NCBI GenBank assembly: GCA_028275425.1
Contig: JAPWUT010000032.1
Location: forward strand, 1 to 11,742
Length of the DNA stretch: 11,742 nucleotides
Reading direction: 5' to 3'
Source: Anaerolineae bacterium
GTDB lineage: Bacteria; Chloroflexota; Anaerolineae; SpSt-600
A model generated the notes under the pieces. The model worked only from the letters and a program-made list of their open reading frames with translations. It had not been told where the DNA came from and did not search any database. Below, in pieces: positions 1-6,560 of this stretch. The translations under genes were made by a program, and so were the position numbers. The stretch's first letter is position 1; each line of letters opens with the position of its first letter.

Positions 1-131
1 GGGGCGAGGGGGGTGTCCCCCCACAAAAACAAAAGAGGGAACGAATTGCCCACATTAGCAACCCCGCCACGAGTGGGGCCCAAAACGCCGGCGAACCCTC
101 AGCCAACGGGGGTGGGGAAAGGGGGGTGGAG

Positions 132-146
132 GGGGGCGAAGCCCCC
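132..146. repeat. GNA-triloop hairpin of unit 1 (representative of five copies)
   Basis: Perfect inverted repeat GGGGGC-GAA-GCCCCC. Equivalent hairpins occur at 282-300 (loop GCA), 431-451 (GCA), 609-629 (GCA) and 764-778 (GGA). Stems are 6 to 9 bp and the loop is always G-N-A, with only the middle base changing. DNA hairpins of the GC-GNA-GC type are known to be unusually stable. A role in transcription termination or as a single-strand recognition site is inference. Confidence 0.8.
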
Positions 147-158
147 ATGGCGGGGAGC

Positions 159-177
159 GTGGGGGGTGTCCCCCCAC
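159..177. repeat. Second hairpin of the repeat unit (representative)
   Basis: Inverted repeat GTGGGGGG-TGT-CCCCCCAC, 8-bp stem. Counterparts are at 8-22 (six pairs), 311-327 (TGGGGG with loop ATGTG), 638-656 (seven pairs, same loop) and 791-808. The copy expected in unit 3 (about 461-475) is broken after GCCC, where different sequence begins. Confidence 0.75.
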
Positions 178-493
178 GAAATCAAAAGAGGGAGCGAGGC
201 GCCCACATTAGCAACCCCGCCACGAGTGGGGCCCAAAACGCTGGCAAACCCTCAGCCTACGGGGGTGGGAAAAGGGGGGTAGAGGGGGCGCAGCCCCCTC
301 CCAGGGGGTTTGGGGGATGTGCCCCCAGAATAAAAAAGAGGAGGCGAGTTGCCAACTTTTGCAACCCTGCTACGAGTGGGGCCCTAAACGCCGGCAAACC
401 TTCAGCCTACGGGAGTGGGAAAAGAGGGGTGGAGGGGGCGCAGCCCCCTCCCAGGGGGCATGGGGGATGTGCCCTTCCGACCTAACCCCCTGA

Positions 494-518
494 CCCCCTT
501 CCCTGCGAGGGAAGGGGG
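494..518. repeat. Perfect 11-bp palindrome embedded in repeat unit 3
   Basis: Arms CCCCCTTCCCT and AGGGAAGGGGG around the loop GCG. It lies inside roughly 476-547, a segment unrelated to the matching part of the other units, which makes unit 3 longer (176 bp). It looks like a different short palindromic repeat inserted into, or replacing part of, the unit. No T-tract follows on either strand, so it is not a classical intrinsic terminator. Confidence 0.75.
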
Positions 519-876
519 AGAATTTTGTGGGGTTATCGGGTAAGCCTACGAGTGGGACCCAAAACGCTGGCGAACCCTAAGCTCACGAGGGTAGGAAAAA
601 CGGGGGGTGGAGGGGGCGCAGCCCCCTCCCAAGGGGTCTGGGGGATGTGCCCCCAGAATAAAAAAGAGGGGGCGAGTTGCCAACTTTTGCAAACCTGCCC
701 ACGAGTGGGGCCCTAAACGCTGGCAAATCCTCAGCCAACGGGGGTGGGCAAAGGGGGGTCCAGGGGGGCGGAGCCCCCATGGCAGGGGGCGTGGGGGATG
801 TGCCCCCAAAATTTCAAAGAAGGGCCATCCCTGTTGTCAACCTTAACTTGATGCTCATGAGGCGTAGCTCCCTCCA

Positions 877-889
877 CCCTAACTTAGGG
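877..889. repeat. 13-bp dyad downstream of the kinase gene
   Basis: CCCTAA-C-TTAGGG, a perfect dyad with a single central base, 2 bp beyond the stop codon of the minus-strand kinase gene. The centre is too short for the full arms to form a hairpin, and no U-tract follows in the transcript direction, so it is not an intrinsic terminator. It could be a protein-binding site or chance. Confidence 0.3.
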
Positions 890-891
890 CT

Positions 892-1998
892 TTAGGGGAT
901 GGCCGGTGGGAGGTAGATGGTGAAGGTGCTGCCAAGGCCGGGTTCGCTTTCTACACCTATCTTGCCACCATGCAGGCTTATTATTTCGTGAGCTATCGCT
1001 AACCCTAAGCCTAAACCCTGTTGCTCTGTCCTCTCGCGGCCTATTTGCCGGAAGCGCTCAAAAAGGTTGGAGATTTCTTCCGGCGGAATCCCTATCCCCT
1101 TATCCTTTACCGCTATCTCCACAAATTCTTCCCCCCTGCGGAGGGAGACTGTTACCTCTTTCTCTTCCCGCAGGGAAAATTTGATTGCATTGTCCACAAG
1201 CCGGCCCAAGGCATCCACGAAAAGAGGTTCCAATACCCGGACGGGCGGGACGGGGAAGGTCACTTGGTATTCCAGCCGAACTCCCTTGCTTTCAGCTAAG
1301 GGGCGGTATTTCTCCACTACTTTCCCCACTATATCCGCCAGGTCACTCCTTATCTCGGAAAACCGCTGGAATTGCTCCATAGCCCGGCCTGTGTCTATCT
1401 GGATGAGGAGGAGGAAATCTTCAACAAGCTTCACGAGCCGGTCGGCTCCTCTCTTCACTTCCAGTAGGTAATCCTGCAGAGCGTTCGGGGTGAAGGATTT
1501 GAGGTCCTCCAAAGCCAGTTCAGTGTAGCCCACTACGTAGGTAAGGGGGGTGCGGAGTTCGTGGCTCAAGGCAGTTATGATTTGCTCCTTGAGCTTTTCT
1601 ACCTTTGCTTCGGTTGCTTCTCGGATGGCCTTTGCTCTTTCCAGCCGGGAACGAACTACGGCCAATAGCTCTCGGGCGTCAAAGGGTTTGGTGATGTAAT
1701 CTTCTACTCCCAAGCTTTTGCCTTGTATGATGTCCTCAAGGGAGCCTTTAGCTGTGAGGAAGATGAAGGGGATGGGTATCCATTCCGGCTTGCTTCGGAC
1801 AGCCTCGTAGAAGGCGTAGCCGTCCATCCGGGGCATCATTATATCGGATATTATGAGGTCGGGGCGGGTTTTGGCCATAATTTCCAAAGCTTCCATCCCA
1901 TCCCTGGCTGTCAGGACCTCATATCCTTCCCGTTCCAATAGGTCCCTGAGGCCGTAGAGGAGTGGGAGGTTGTCTTCTACCACTAATATTGTGGCCAT
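892..1998 (-). CDS. Receiver-histidine kinase hybrid, soluble
   Basis: A 368-residue two-component signalling protein with an N-terminal receiver and a C-terminal kinase. The receiver shows acidic residues E8/D9, the phospho-acceptor D52 (LIISDIMMP), T82 (FLTAKG) and K104 (YITKPFD). A helical linker follows (about 118-140). The HisKA motif SHELRTPL has phospho-acceptor H146. The ATPase domain has an N box (LVDNAIKFS, N270), a G1 box (DKGIGIP, 299-305), an F box (NLFERF) and a G2 box (GLGLGLA, 328-334). There is no membrane segment and no DNA-binding domain, so the protein acts in the cytosol, receives phosphate or signal through the receiver, and must pass output to another protein. An upstream ATG at 2010 overlaps the permease stop, but the ATG at 1998 is preferred because GGAGG lies 5 nt before it. 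Last gene of the ABC operon, hence probably co-expressed with the pump. Its partner response regulator is not in the window. Confidence 0.93.
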   Translation of the reverse strand: MATILVVEDNLPLLYGLRDLLEREGYEVLTARDGMEALEIMAKTRPDLIISDIMMPRMDGYAFYEAVRSKPEWIPIPFIFLTAKGSLEDIIQGKSLGVEDYITKPFDARELLAVVRSRLERAKAIREATEAKVEKLKEQIITALSHELRTPLTYVVGYTELALEDLKSFTPNALQDYLLEVKRGADRLVKLVEDFLLLIQIDTGRAMEQFQRFSEIRSDLADIVGKVVEKYRPLAESKGVRLEYQVTFPVPPVRVLEPLFVDALGRLVDNAIKFSLREEKEVTVSLRRGEEFVEIAVKDKGIGIPPEEISNLFERFRQIGRERTEQQGLGLGLAIAHEIISLHGGKIGVESEPGLGSTFTIYLPPAIP

Positions 1999-2009
1999 TC
2001 TTCCCTCCA

Positions 2010-3251
2010 TTATTCGTAGCGAAGCGCTTCTATGGGGTTAAGGCTGGCAGCTTTGTTGGCCGGGTAAATCCCGAAAAATAGCCCTACCGCTGCCGAAAAT
2101 ATCACCGCTAAAAGCACTGACCAAGGGGTCACCAGGGTCTGGATGTTGCTACCACCGATATTTATCCGGCCTATCCCCCAAGAGGCCAGCCAACCTAAGA
2201 CTATCCCTATCGCTCCTCCAAGCAGGCTAAGTACGGTGGCTTCGGTCAGGAATTGCAGGAGGATGTCCCTCCTTTTAGCCCCTACGGCCATCCTTATCCC
2301 AATTTCCCGTGTCCGCTCGGTAACTGAAACCAGCATTATATTCATTATGCCAATCCCGCCAACGATTAGCGAAATCGCACCTATGCTCCCCAGGAAAATG
2401 GTGAAGATGTTAGTTATGGCATTGGCCATGGAGAGCATGTCTTCCTGGGTGACAATTGAAAAATCGTCCTCAGCCGAGGGTGGGAGGTCGTGGCGGTCGC
2501 GGAGTAGATTTCTGGCTTCTTCCATGGCTTGGCTTAGGGAGTTCCTATCCTTTGCCTGGGCGTATATAGCCGTTACGCTGGGTTGGCCGCGCCAATCGGC
2601 CCGACGGGGGAAGTAGGTAAAAGCGGTAGTTATCGGGATTACGACCAAATCGTCCTGGGTGAACATCCCCGCGCCGCCTTTCTTTTCCAGAACGCCGATA
2701 ACCCGGAAAGAAACCCTGTTGATTTTAACCACTTGCCCTACCGGGTCTTGGTCCCCGAAGAGGGTTTTGGCCACATCCGCCCCAAGGACGACTACCAGCG
2801 AGCGGGCCTTCACGTGCGAATCGGTGAAGAATGAGCCTGAAGCTACCTTGTGGTTGCGCACTTGAACGTAATCGGGTGTGGTCCCAACCAAGTTGGTTTG
2901 GGTGTTGGAATCCAAATATACCACTTGGACTGCGCTTTGGACCACCGGGGCTACGCCGTTTAAAGAAGGCAAACTTTTTAAAGCTTCGGCATCGGCATAA
3001 GTGAGGGTTATGGCCGAACCAAGTCCTCCCCTTATAGCTCCGGTAGTTATGCGCCCCGGAAGGATTATGAGCAGGTTAGTGCCGATGCTTTCAATTTGCC
3101 TTGTAACTGAGGCTTGCGTTCCTCCCCCGATGGCAAGCATTGTTATCACGGCCATTACACCGATGACTATTCCCAGGATGGTAAGGCCGGAGCGCATGCG
3201 GTTGGCCATTATGCTCTGGAAAGCCATCCGGAGGTTCTCCATAACGTTCAT
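2010..3251 (-). CDS. MacB-type ABC transporter permease (MacB_PCD + FtsX)
   Basis: A 413-residue inner-membrane subunit of a type VII (MacB/LolCDE-like) ABC exporter, which drives movement of substrate outside the membrane rather than through it. Residues 22-42 form the first membrane helix, after the usual N-terminal segment (ENLRMAFQSIMANRMRS). A large extracytoplasmic MacB_PCD domain spans about 45-272. The FtsX module follows, with helices near 281-308, 337-357 and 377-396 and the conserved cytoplasmic motif TERTREIGIRMAVGA (311-325). The C-terminus NPIEALRYE is typical of the family. The start ATG overlaps the ATPase stop by 4 nt (ATGA) and follows GGAGAGG; an internal ATG at 3242 is a less likely alternative. 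Here ATPase and permease are separate genes, unlike the fused MacB of Proteobacteria. Substrate unknown: antimicrobial peptide, drug, lipid or lipoprotein are all possible. Confidence 0.95.
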   Translation of the reverse strand: MNVMENLRMAFQSIMANRMRSGLTILGIVIGVMAVITMLAIGGGTQASVTRQIESIGTNLLIILPGRITTGAIRGGLGSAITLTYADAEALKSLPSLNGVAPVVQSAVQVVYLDSNTQTNLVGTTPDYVQVRNHKVASGSFFTDSHVKARSLVVVLGADVAKTLFGDQDPVGQVVKINRVSFRVIGVLEKKGGAGMFTQDDLVVIPITTAFTYFPRRADWRGQPSVTAIYAQAKDRNSLSQAMEEARNLLRDRHDLPPSAEDDFSIVTQEDMLSMANAITNIFTIFLGSIGAISLIVGGIGIMNIMLVSVTERTREIGIRMAVGAKRRDILLQFLTEATVLSLLGGAIGIVLGWLASWGIGRINIGGSNIQTLVTPWSVLLAVIFSAAVGLFFGIYPANKAASLNPIEALRYE

Positions 3252-3931
3252 GGCCTCTCCTCCCCTACTATTTGCCCGTCCAAAAGCTTTATTATGCGCC
3301 CAGCGTAGGAAGCAACCTTCGGATCGTGCGTTACTAAAACCACCGTTATCCCCATTTCCCTATTGAGCCTTCGGAATATTTCCATGATTTCTGCCCCCGA
3401 TTTGGAGTCCAGGTTACCGGTTGGCTCATCGGCCAGGATTATTGAGGGGGTGTTAATTAGGGCTCTGGCTATGGCTACTCTCTGCTGCTCCCCTCCCGAA
3501 AGCTCGGTAGGCCTATGGTTTAGCCTATCCCCAAGGCCTACTGCTTGGAGGGCTTCAATGGCTCGCCTCTTCCTCTCCCGGCCGTCAACTCCAGCGTAGA
3601 TGAGGGGAAGCTCAACGTTGTAGAGGGCCGTAGCTCTGGGCAGCAAGTTGAACATCTGGAACACGAAGCCTATCTTGCGGTTGCGCACTTCGGCCAATTG
3701 GTTCTCGTTCAGAGTTTCAACCGGAATGCCTTCAAGGCGATATCGGCCTGAGGTTGGCTTGTCAAGGCAGCCTATTATGTTCATGAGGGTGGACTTGCCC
3801 GAGCCCGAAGGGCCCATTATTGCCACCATCTCCCCCTTTTCAATGGAGAGGGAAACTCCCCTCAAGGCTGGGATTTCCACTTTGCCCATCTTGTAAATTT
3901 TGACCACATCTTCCAGTTCTATGAGAGCCAT
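3248..3931 (-). CDS. ABC transporter ATPase, MacB/LolD family
   Basis: A 227-residue nucleotide-binding subunit powering the neighbouring permease. All motifs are intact: Walker A GPSGSGKST (40-48), Q-loop Q92 (FVFQMFNLLPRATA), signature LSGGEQQ (144-150), Walker B IILADEP (164-170), D-loop TGNLD (171-175) and switch H202 (VLVTHDP). The motif GPSGSGKSTLMNIIGCLD and the length match the MacB/LolD/FtsE-like group of ABC exporters. A GTG at 3946 overlaps the membrane-fusion stop (GTGA), but the ATG at 3931 is chosen: a G-rich Shine-Dalgarno (GAGGGGGAG) lies just before it, none before the GTG, and MALIELEDVVK is the typical N-terminus. Second gene of the operon, between membrane-fusion protein and permease. 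Confidence 0.96.
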   Translation of the reverse strand: MALIELEDVVKIYKMGKVEIPALRGVSLSIEKGEMVAIMGPSGSGKSTLMNIIGCLDKPTSGRYRLEGIPVETLNENQLAEVRNRKIGFVFQMFNLLPRATALYNVELPLIYAGVDGRERKRRAIEALQAVGLGDRLNHRPTELSGGEQQRVAIARALINTPSIILADEPTGNLDSKSGAEIMEIFRRLNREMGITVVLVTHDPKVASYAGRIIKLLDGQIVGEERP

Positions 3932-3942
3932 AGCTCCCCCTC

Positions 3943-5349
3943 TCACCGGACAGGTGGCCGGAATGTCCCTCCGCCAAACATGAAGGGGCGGGAAGAAGGC
4001 AATTGCTGAGGCAGGCTCACCAGGACCAAGTCTCCTTCCTTGATATCTCCCTCCACAATCTCGGCCATGACATTGTTAGACATGCCTACTTTCACAGGGA
4101 CGGGGGTGAAGTTTTCGCCCCTCTTCACCATCACTATTTGCCTGCCTCCGCGGGATTGGATAGCCCTCACCGGGACCAGGAGGACATTTTCCGCACGGCC
4201 TACCAGGATGTTGAGGTTAGCGGTCATCCCCACTTTTATGCGCTCATCGGGGTCCTCTATGGTTACGGTTACAGGGTAATTGACTACGCCTTGCACAGTC
4301 TGGCCAACTTTCCCAACCATCGTCACTTTGCCTCGGTAGGTGCGGTCAGGCAAGGCATCAAAGGAAATTTCCACCTCTTGCCCTTCTTTAACTTTGCCCA
4401 CATCCAACTCTACAAGCTGTGCCTCAATTTCAAGCGAGGAGAGGTCTACCAAAGTTACGGCTGGGGTGCTCGGGCCGGCGGTCCCTCCCTTCACGATACT
4501 TATATCGGCCACAATTCCGTCAAATGGGGCTTTGAGTGTGGCATTTTCCAGGTTCAACCGAGCCTGTTCCAAAGCGATTTCGGCTTGGCGGACTTGGGCC
4601 TTAGCTATGGCCAAGTCTTCTTCCGTTGGGTAATTTTCCAATTCCTCAAGTTGGGCTTTGGCCTGAGCCAATTGCGCAGCGGCGCTGTAGAGGGCGGCAT
4701 CGGTGTATTTGGCGACGGTTAGCTCGTAGTTGAGTTTGGCCGCTTCGTAATCCAGAGTAGCTTGGTGCAACTGCTGGGCTTGGGGCAGAGAGGCGGCTTC
4801 TGGTCTCCACCCAACTTTATCGTATTGAGCCTGAGCTTGTTCCAAAGCTATCCGGGCCTTTTCCACGTTGATTTCGGCCAGGCGGATTTGCTTATCCCTA
4901 TTGGCGGCGTCAATCTTAGCCGCTTCATAGGCGGCCTGAGCGCTGCGTAGGGCTGCCCTGGCGGCTTCAATCTGAGCTTTTGTTTTACCTTTGAGGAGCT
5001 TATTGAGCTGAGCCTGGGCCACGGCCAAGTTTGCCTCTGCCTGAGCTACTTGAAGTTCAAGGGTTTTGGTATCAAGGCGGGCCAATGGTTGCCCTTCCCG
5101 CACGAATTCCCCTTCTTCCACCAGTATCTCCGCAACCTTCCCCGAAGTCTGGAAAGCCAAGTTTACTTGCGCCTTGGCTTTAACCGTCCCTACGGATGAG
5201 ACCGTTACTACCAAATTCCCTCGTCGGACCGGAACTGTTTCCGCAGTGCTTTGGGAGCTGCCTTTTGGCCTCAGTGCTACCCACCACCCAATTATCCCAC
5301 CTGCAATTAGGAGTAGCACCAAGCCAATTATCCACCATTTGCGGCGCAT
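3943..5349 (-). CDS. HlyD/MacA-like membrane-fusion (periplasmic adaptor) protein
   Basis: A 468-residue adaptor that would dock on the MacB-like permease outside the membrane. It has a single N-terminal anchor (residues 6-26, WIIGLVLLLIAGGIIGWW), a first half-lipoyl domain (about 60-92), a long Ala/Gln/Glu-rich coiled-coil hairpin (about 94-268), the second half-lipoyl domain (ATLKAPFDGIV, 270-280), a beta-barrel region (about 305-385) and a membrane-proximal domain ending in a Phe/Gly/Pro-rich tail. The ATG at 5349 is chosen over a GTG at 5355 because AGGAGG lies 5 nt before the ATG and overlaps the GTG. First gene of the four-gene operon, directly behind a TATAAT box. The hairpin, nearly 175 residues, is long. 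If the host lacks an outer membrane, it may reach into a thick wall or serve in an OMP-independent complex. No outer-membrane channel gene is nearby. Confidence 0.94.
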   Translation of the reverse strand: MRRKWWIIGLVLLLIAGGIIGWWVALRPKGSSQSTAETVPVRRGNLVVTVSSVGTVKAKAQVNLAFQTSGKVAEILVEEGEFVREGQPLARLDTKTLELQVAQAEANLAVAQAQLNKLLKGKTKAQIEAARAALRSAQAAYEAAKIDAANRDKQIRLAEINVEKARIALEQAQAQYDKVGWRPEAASLPQAQQLHQATLDYEAAKLNYELTVAKYTDAALYSAAAQLAQAKAQLEELENYPTEEDLAIAKAQVRQAEIALEQARLNLENATLKAPFDGIVADISIVKGGTAGPSTPAVTLVDLSSLEIEAQLVELDVGKVKEGQEVEISFDALPDRTYRGKVTMVGKVGQTVQGVVNYPVTVTIEDPDERIKVGMTANLNILVGRAENVLLVPVRAIQSRGGRQIVMVKRGENFTPVPVKVGMSNNVMAEIVEGDIKEGDLVLVSLPQQLPSSRPFMFGGGTFRPPVR

Positions 5350-5357
5350 ATTCACCT

Positions 5358-5385
5358 CCTGAAAACAGTTTCAGGCCAAATTATA
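5358..5385 (-). promoter_or_regulatory. Putative promoter and operator-like dyad of the ABC operon
   Basis: Read on the minus strand, a perfect -10 box TATAAT lies at 5385-5380, 31 bp before the adaptor ATG. No good -35 is seen at 17 bp; TTAACA occurs at a too-long 20-bp distance. Between the -10 and the Shine-Dalgarno sits CCTGAAA-N4-TTTCAGG (5358-5375), a perfect 7-bp dyad covering the expected transcription start and touching the AGGAGG. It could be a repressor operator or a leader hairpin that limits ribosome access. A weak -35 would fit an activator-dependent promoter. Confidence 0.5.
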
Positions 5386-5407
5386 CCGCAGATTTGTGAA
5401 AGAATTG

Positions 5408-6046
5408 TTAAGAAAGCTGCTCGGTCCTGAGGGAGAAGGCTTTCACCGGAGCGAAGGAAGAGCGATGTATGGGGGATGGGCCTAACTTCTGCAAAGCCTC
5501 CCGGTGCTTTGAAGTGCCGTATCCTTTGTGGTCCGAAAAACTGTAGCCGGGGAAGACAGCGTCCATCGCTTTCATCCAATTGTCCCTGATTACTTTAGCC
5601 ACTATGGAAGCGGCGGCGATTGAAAGGCAATAATCATCCCCTGAGACTATGGCCTCTTGGGGGATTGGGACTTCGGGAAGGCGTAGGTAATCAATGAGCA
5701 AGAATTGGGGGGGCGGGTTGAGTTGAGAAATAGCCAAGGCCATCGCTTCCCTGGTAGCCTTGACTATCCCTATCCGGTCAATGCGTTCCGGAGGCACGAA
5801 TCCCACCCCCCAAGACACGGCCGAGGCCGAGATAACCTCAAATAGCTTTTCCCTCTGCAGGGGCTTGAGTTTCTTAGAATCGCATACCTCTGCCAGGATA
5901 GATTCAATCTCGGGGTTATCAAGTGGAAGGATTACAGCCCCTGCTACTACCGGGCCAGCCCAAGCGCCTCTGCCAGCTTCATCAATACCGGCAATGTAGG
6001 AGTAGCCTTTCGCCAGGAGGTCTTTCTCCAAAGGAGAAAGCCGCAT
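5408..6046 (-). CDS. rnhB: Ribonuclease HII
   Basis: A 212-residue enzyme that cuts the RNA strand of RNA-DNA hybrids and removes misincorporated ribonucleotides. The family landmarks are complete: GIDEAGRG with catalytic D22 and E23, DSKKL (56-60), D119 in LLIDY, D137 in the GDDYCLSIAAAS block, SIVAKVIRD (147-155), HKGYGT (173-178) and the substrate-binding tail GPSPIHRSSFAPV (189-201). Length is normal for the family. ATG start at 6046, 6 nt after the rplS stop, with a weak AAGGG before it, so translation is probably coupled to rplS. Head-to-tail with rplS in one operon, an arrangement common in bacteria. Confidence 0.97.
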   Translation of the reverse strand: MRLSPLEKDLLAKGYSYIAGIDEAGRGAWAGPVVAGAVILPLDNPEIESILAEVCDSKKLKPLQREKLFEVISASAVSWGVGFVPPERIDRIGIVKATREAMALAISQLNPPPQFLLIDYLRLPEVPIPQEAIVSGDDYCLSIAAASIVAKVIRDNWMKAMDAVFPGYSFSDHKGYGTSKHREALQKLGPSPIHRSSFAPVKAFSLRTEQLS

Positions 6047-6052
6047 CGGCCC

Positions 6053-6427
6053 TTATTCCCTTTTCTCCTTTAGGCGAGCAGCTTTTCCGCTGAGACCTCT
6101 TAGGTAATAGAGTTTGCTCCTTCGGACCTTGGCCCGGCGCACTATTTCTATCTTCTCAATGTTCGGGGAGTAAAGGGGGAAAATCCTCTCAATTCCGATG
6201 TTGTGAGCTCCTATCCGGCGGACCGTAAAAGTTTTTCCTGCCCCTGTCCCCCTTATCTTTATGACCACGCCCTCAAAGACCTGGACCTTCTCAGTTTTCT
6301 CTTCTTCCCCGGCCTTTTCTTCAGTGAAGCGATAGTGGACCCTGACGGTATCTCCAGGGCGTATTTCTGGAATTGTTGGCTTTTCGCTTACCCTTTCCAC
6401 TGCTCTTATAGCCTGCTGCACATCCAT
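6053..6427 (-). CDS. rplS: 50S ribosomal protein L19
   Basis: A 124-residue large-subunit protein located at the 30S/50S interface. Characteristic segments are PEIRPGDTVRVHYR, VQVFEGVVIKIRGTGAGKTFTVRR, GIERIFPLYSPNIEKIE (each read from the sequence) and the basic C-terminus with RRSKLYYLRGL. The reading frame is open 36 codons further upstream to 6535, but the start is placed at the ATG at 6427: AAAGGAG lies 8 nt before it, MDVQQAIRAVE is the expected N-terminus, and the length then fits the family (about 115-125). The upstream stretch carries the probable promoter, not protein. First gene of the rplS-rnhB pair. Confidence 0.97.
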   Translation of the reverse strand: MDVQQAIRAVERVSEKPTIPEIRPGDTVRVHYRFTEEKAGEEEKTEKVQVFEGVVIKIRGTGAGKTFTVRRIGAHNIGIERIFPLYSPNIEKIEIVRRAKVRRSKLYYLRGLSGKAARLKEKRE

Positions 6428-6459
6428 TTCCACCACTCCTTTCCCGAAAATGCTTTGGC

Positions 6460-6488
6460 ATTTTAACACATTGCCTTCAAAAATACAA
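6460..6488 (-). promoter_or_regulatory. Putative rplS promoter
   Basis: On the minus strand, TTGTAT (6488-6483) and TAAAAT (6465-6460) are separated by 17 bp. A TG one base before the -10 gives an extended -10 (TG-T-TAAAAT). The start codon follows about 33 bp downstream of the -10. The -35 match is weak (three of six bases). Confidence 0.45.
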
Positions 6489-6560
6489 ATCGGCCTCTCA
6501 ATCCCCACCCCCTGCGAGGAGATTGCTTCGTGCACTTAGTTCCATCGGAGTGACAAGATT

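Larger units (their letters stand above)
1..838. repeat. Tandem array of ~150-bp G-rich repeat units
   Basis: Direct repeats anchored on ACGAGTGGG, which begins at 69, 222, 372, 548 and 701, giving periods of 153, 150, 176 and 153 bp. A partial unit (1-68) precedes them, so the array continues left of the window; the last unit fades out around 810-838. Each unit runs: ACGAGTGGG-CCC(A/T)AAACGC; a G-run tract; a GGGGGC-GNA-GCCCCC hairpin; a second GGGGG...CCCCC hairpin; an A-rich tract with AAAGAGG; and a stretch containing GCCCACATTAGCAA or GCCAACTTTTGCAA. Two subtypes mix: 1-221 and 701 onward (GGGGGGC hairpin followed by CATGGC) and 222-700 (GAGGGGGC hairpin followed by CTCCC). No gene is convincing here. 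Reading frames stay open across units because most periods are multiples of three and the sequence is stop-poor. It could be a REP/MITE-like family, a terminator or buffer zone after the kinase operon, or an unrecognised non-coding element. Confidence 0.9.

Noticed and set aside
126..485. Open frame of 119 codons through the repeat array, with similar frames at 13-282, 607-846 and 677-895
   Set aside because: Low-complexity Gly/Pro/Arg-rich translation that simply follows the repeats. Two start at GTG inside G-runs, none has a convincing ribosome-binding site, and overlapping frames are open on both strands.
494..518. Palindrome considered as an intrinsic terminator
   Set aside because: Strong stem, but no T-run follows on either strand, and it lies about 370 bp beyond the kinase stop.
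1..838. CRISPR array
   Set aside because: Whole units of about 150 bp are similar along their length. There are no short identical repeats separated by unique spacers, and no cas genes.
4003..4722. 239-codon plus-strand frame within the adaptor gene
   Set aside because: Antisense shadow of the membrane-fusion gene. The minus-strand protein has all expected domains, and the shadow has no recognisable motif.
6428..6535. N-terminal extension of L19 by 36 residues
   Set aside because: L19 is normally 115-125 residues. A good ribosome-binding site precedes the ATG at 6427, and the extension overlaps the probable promoter.
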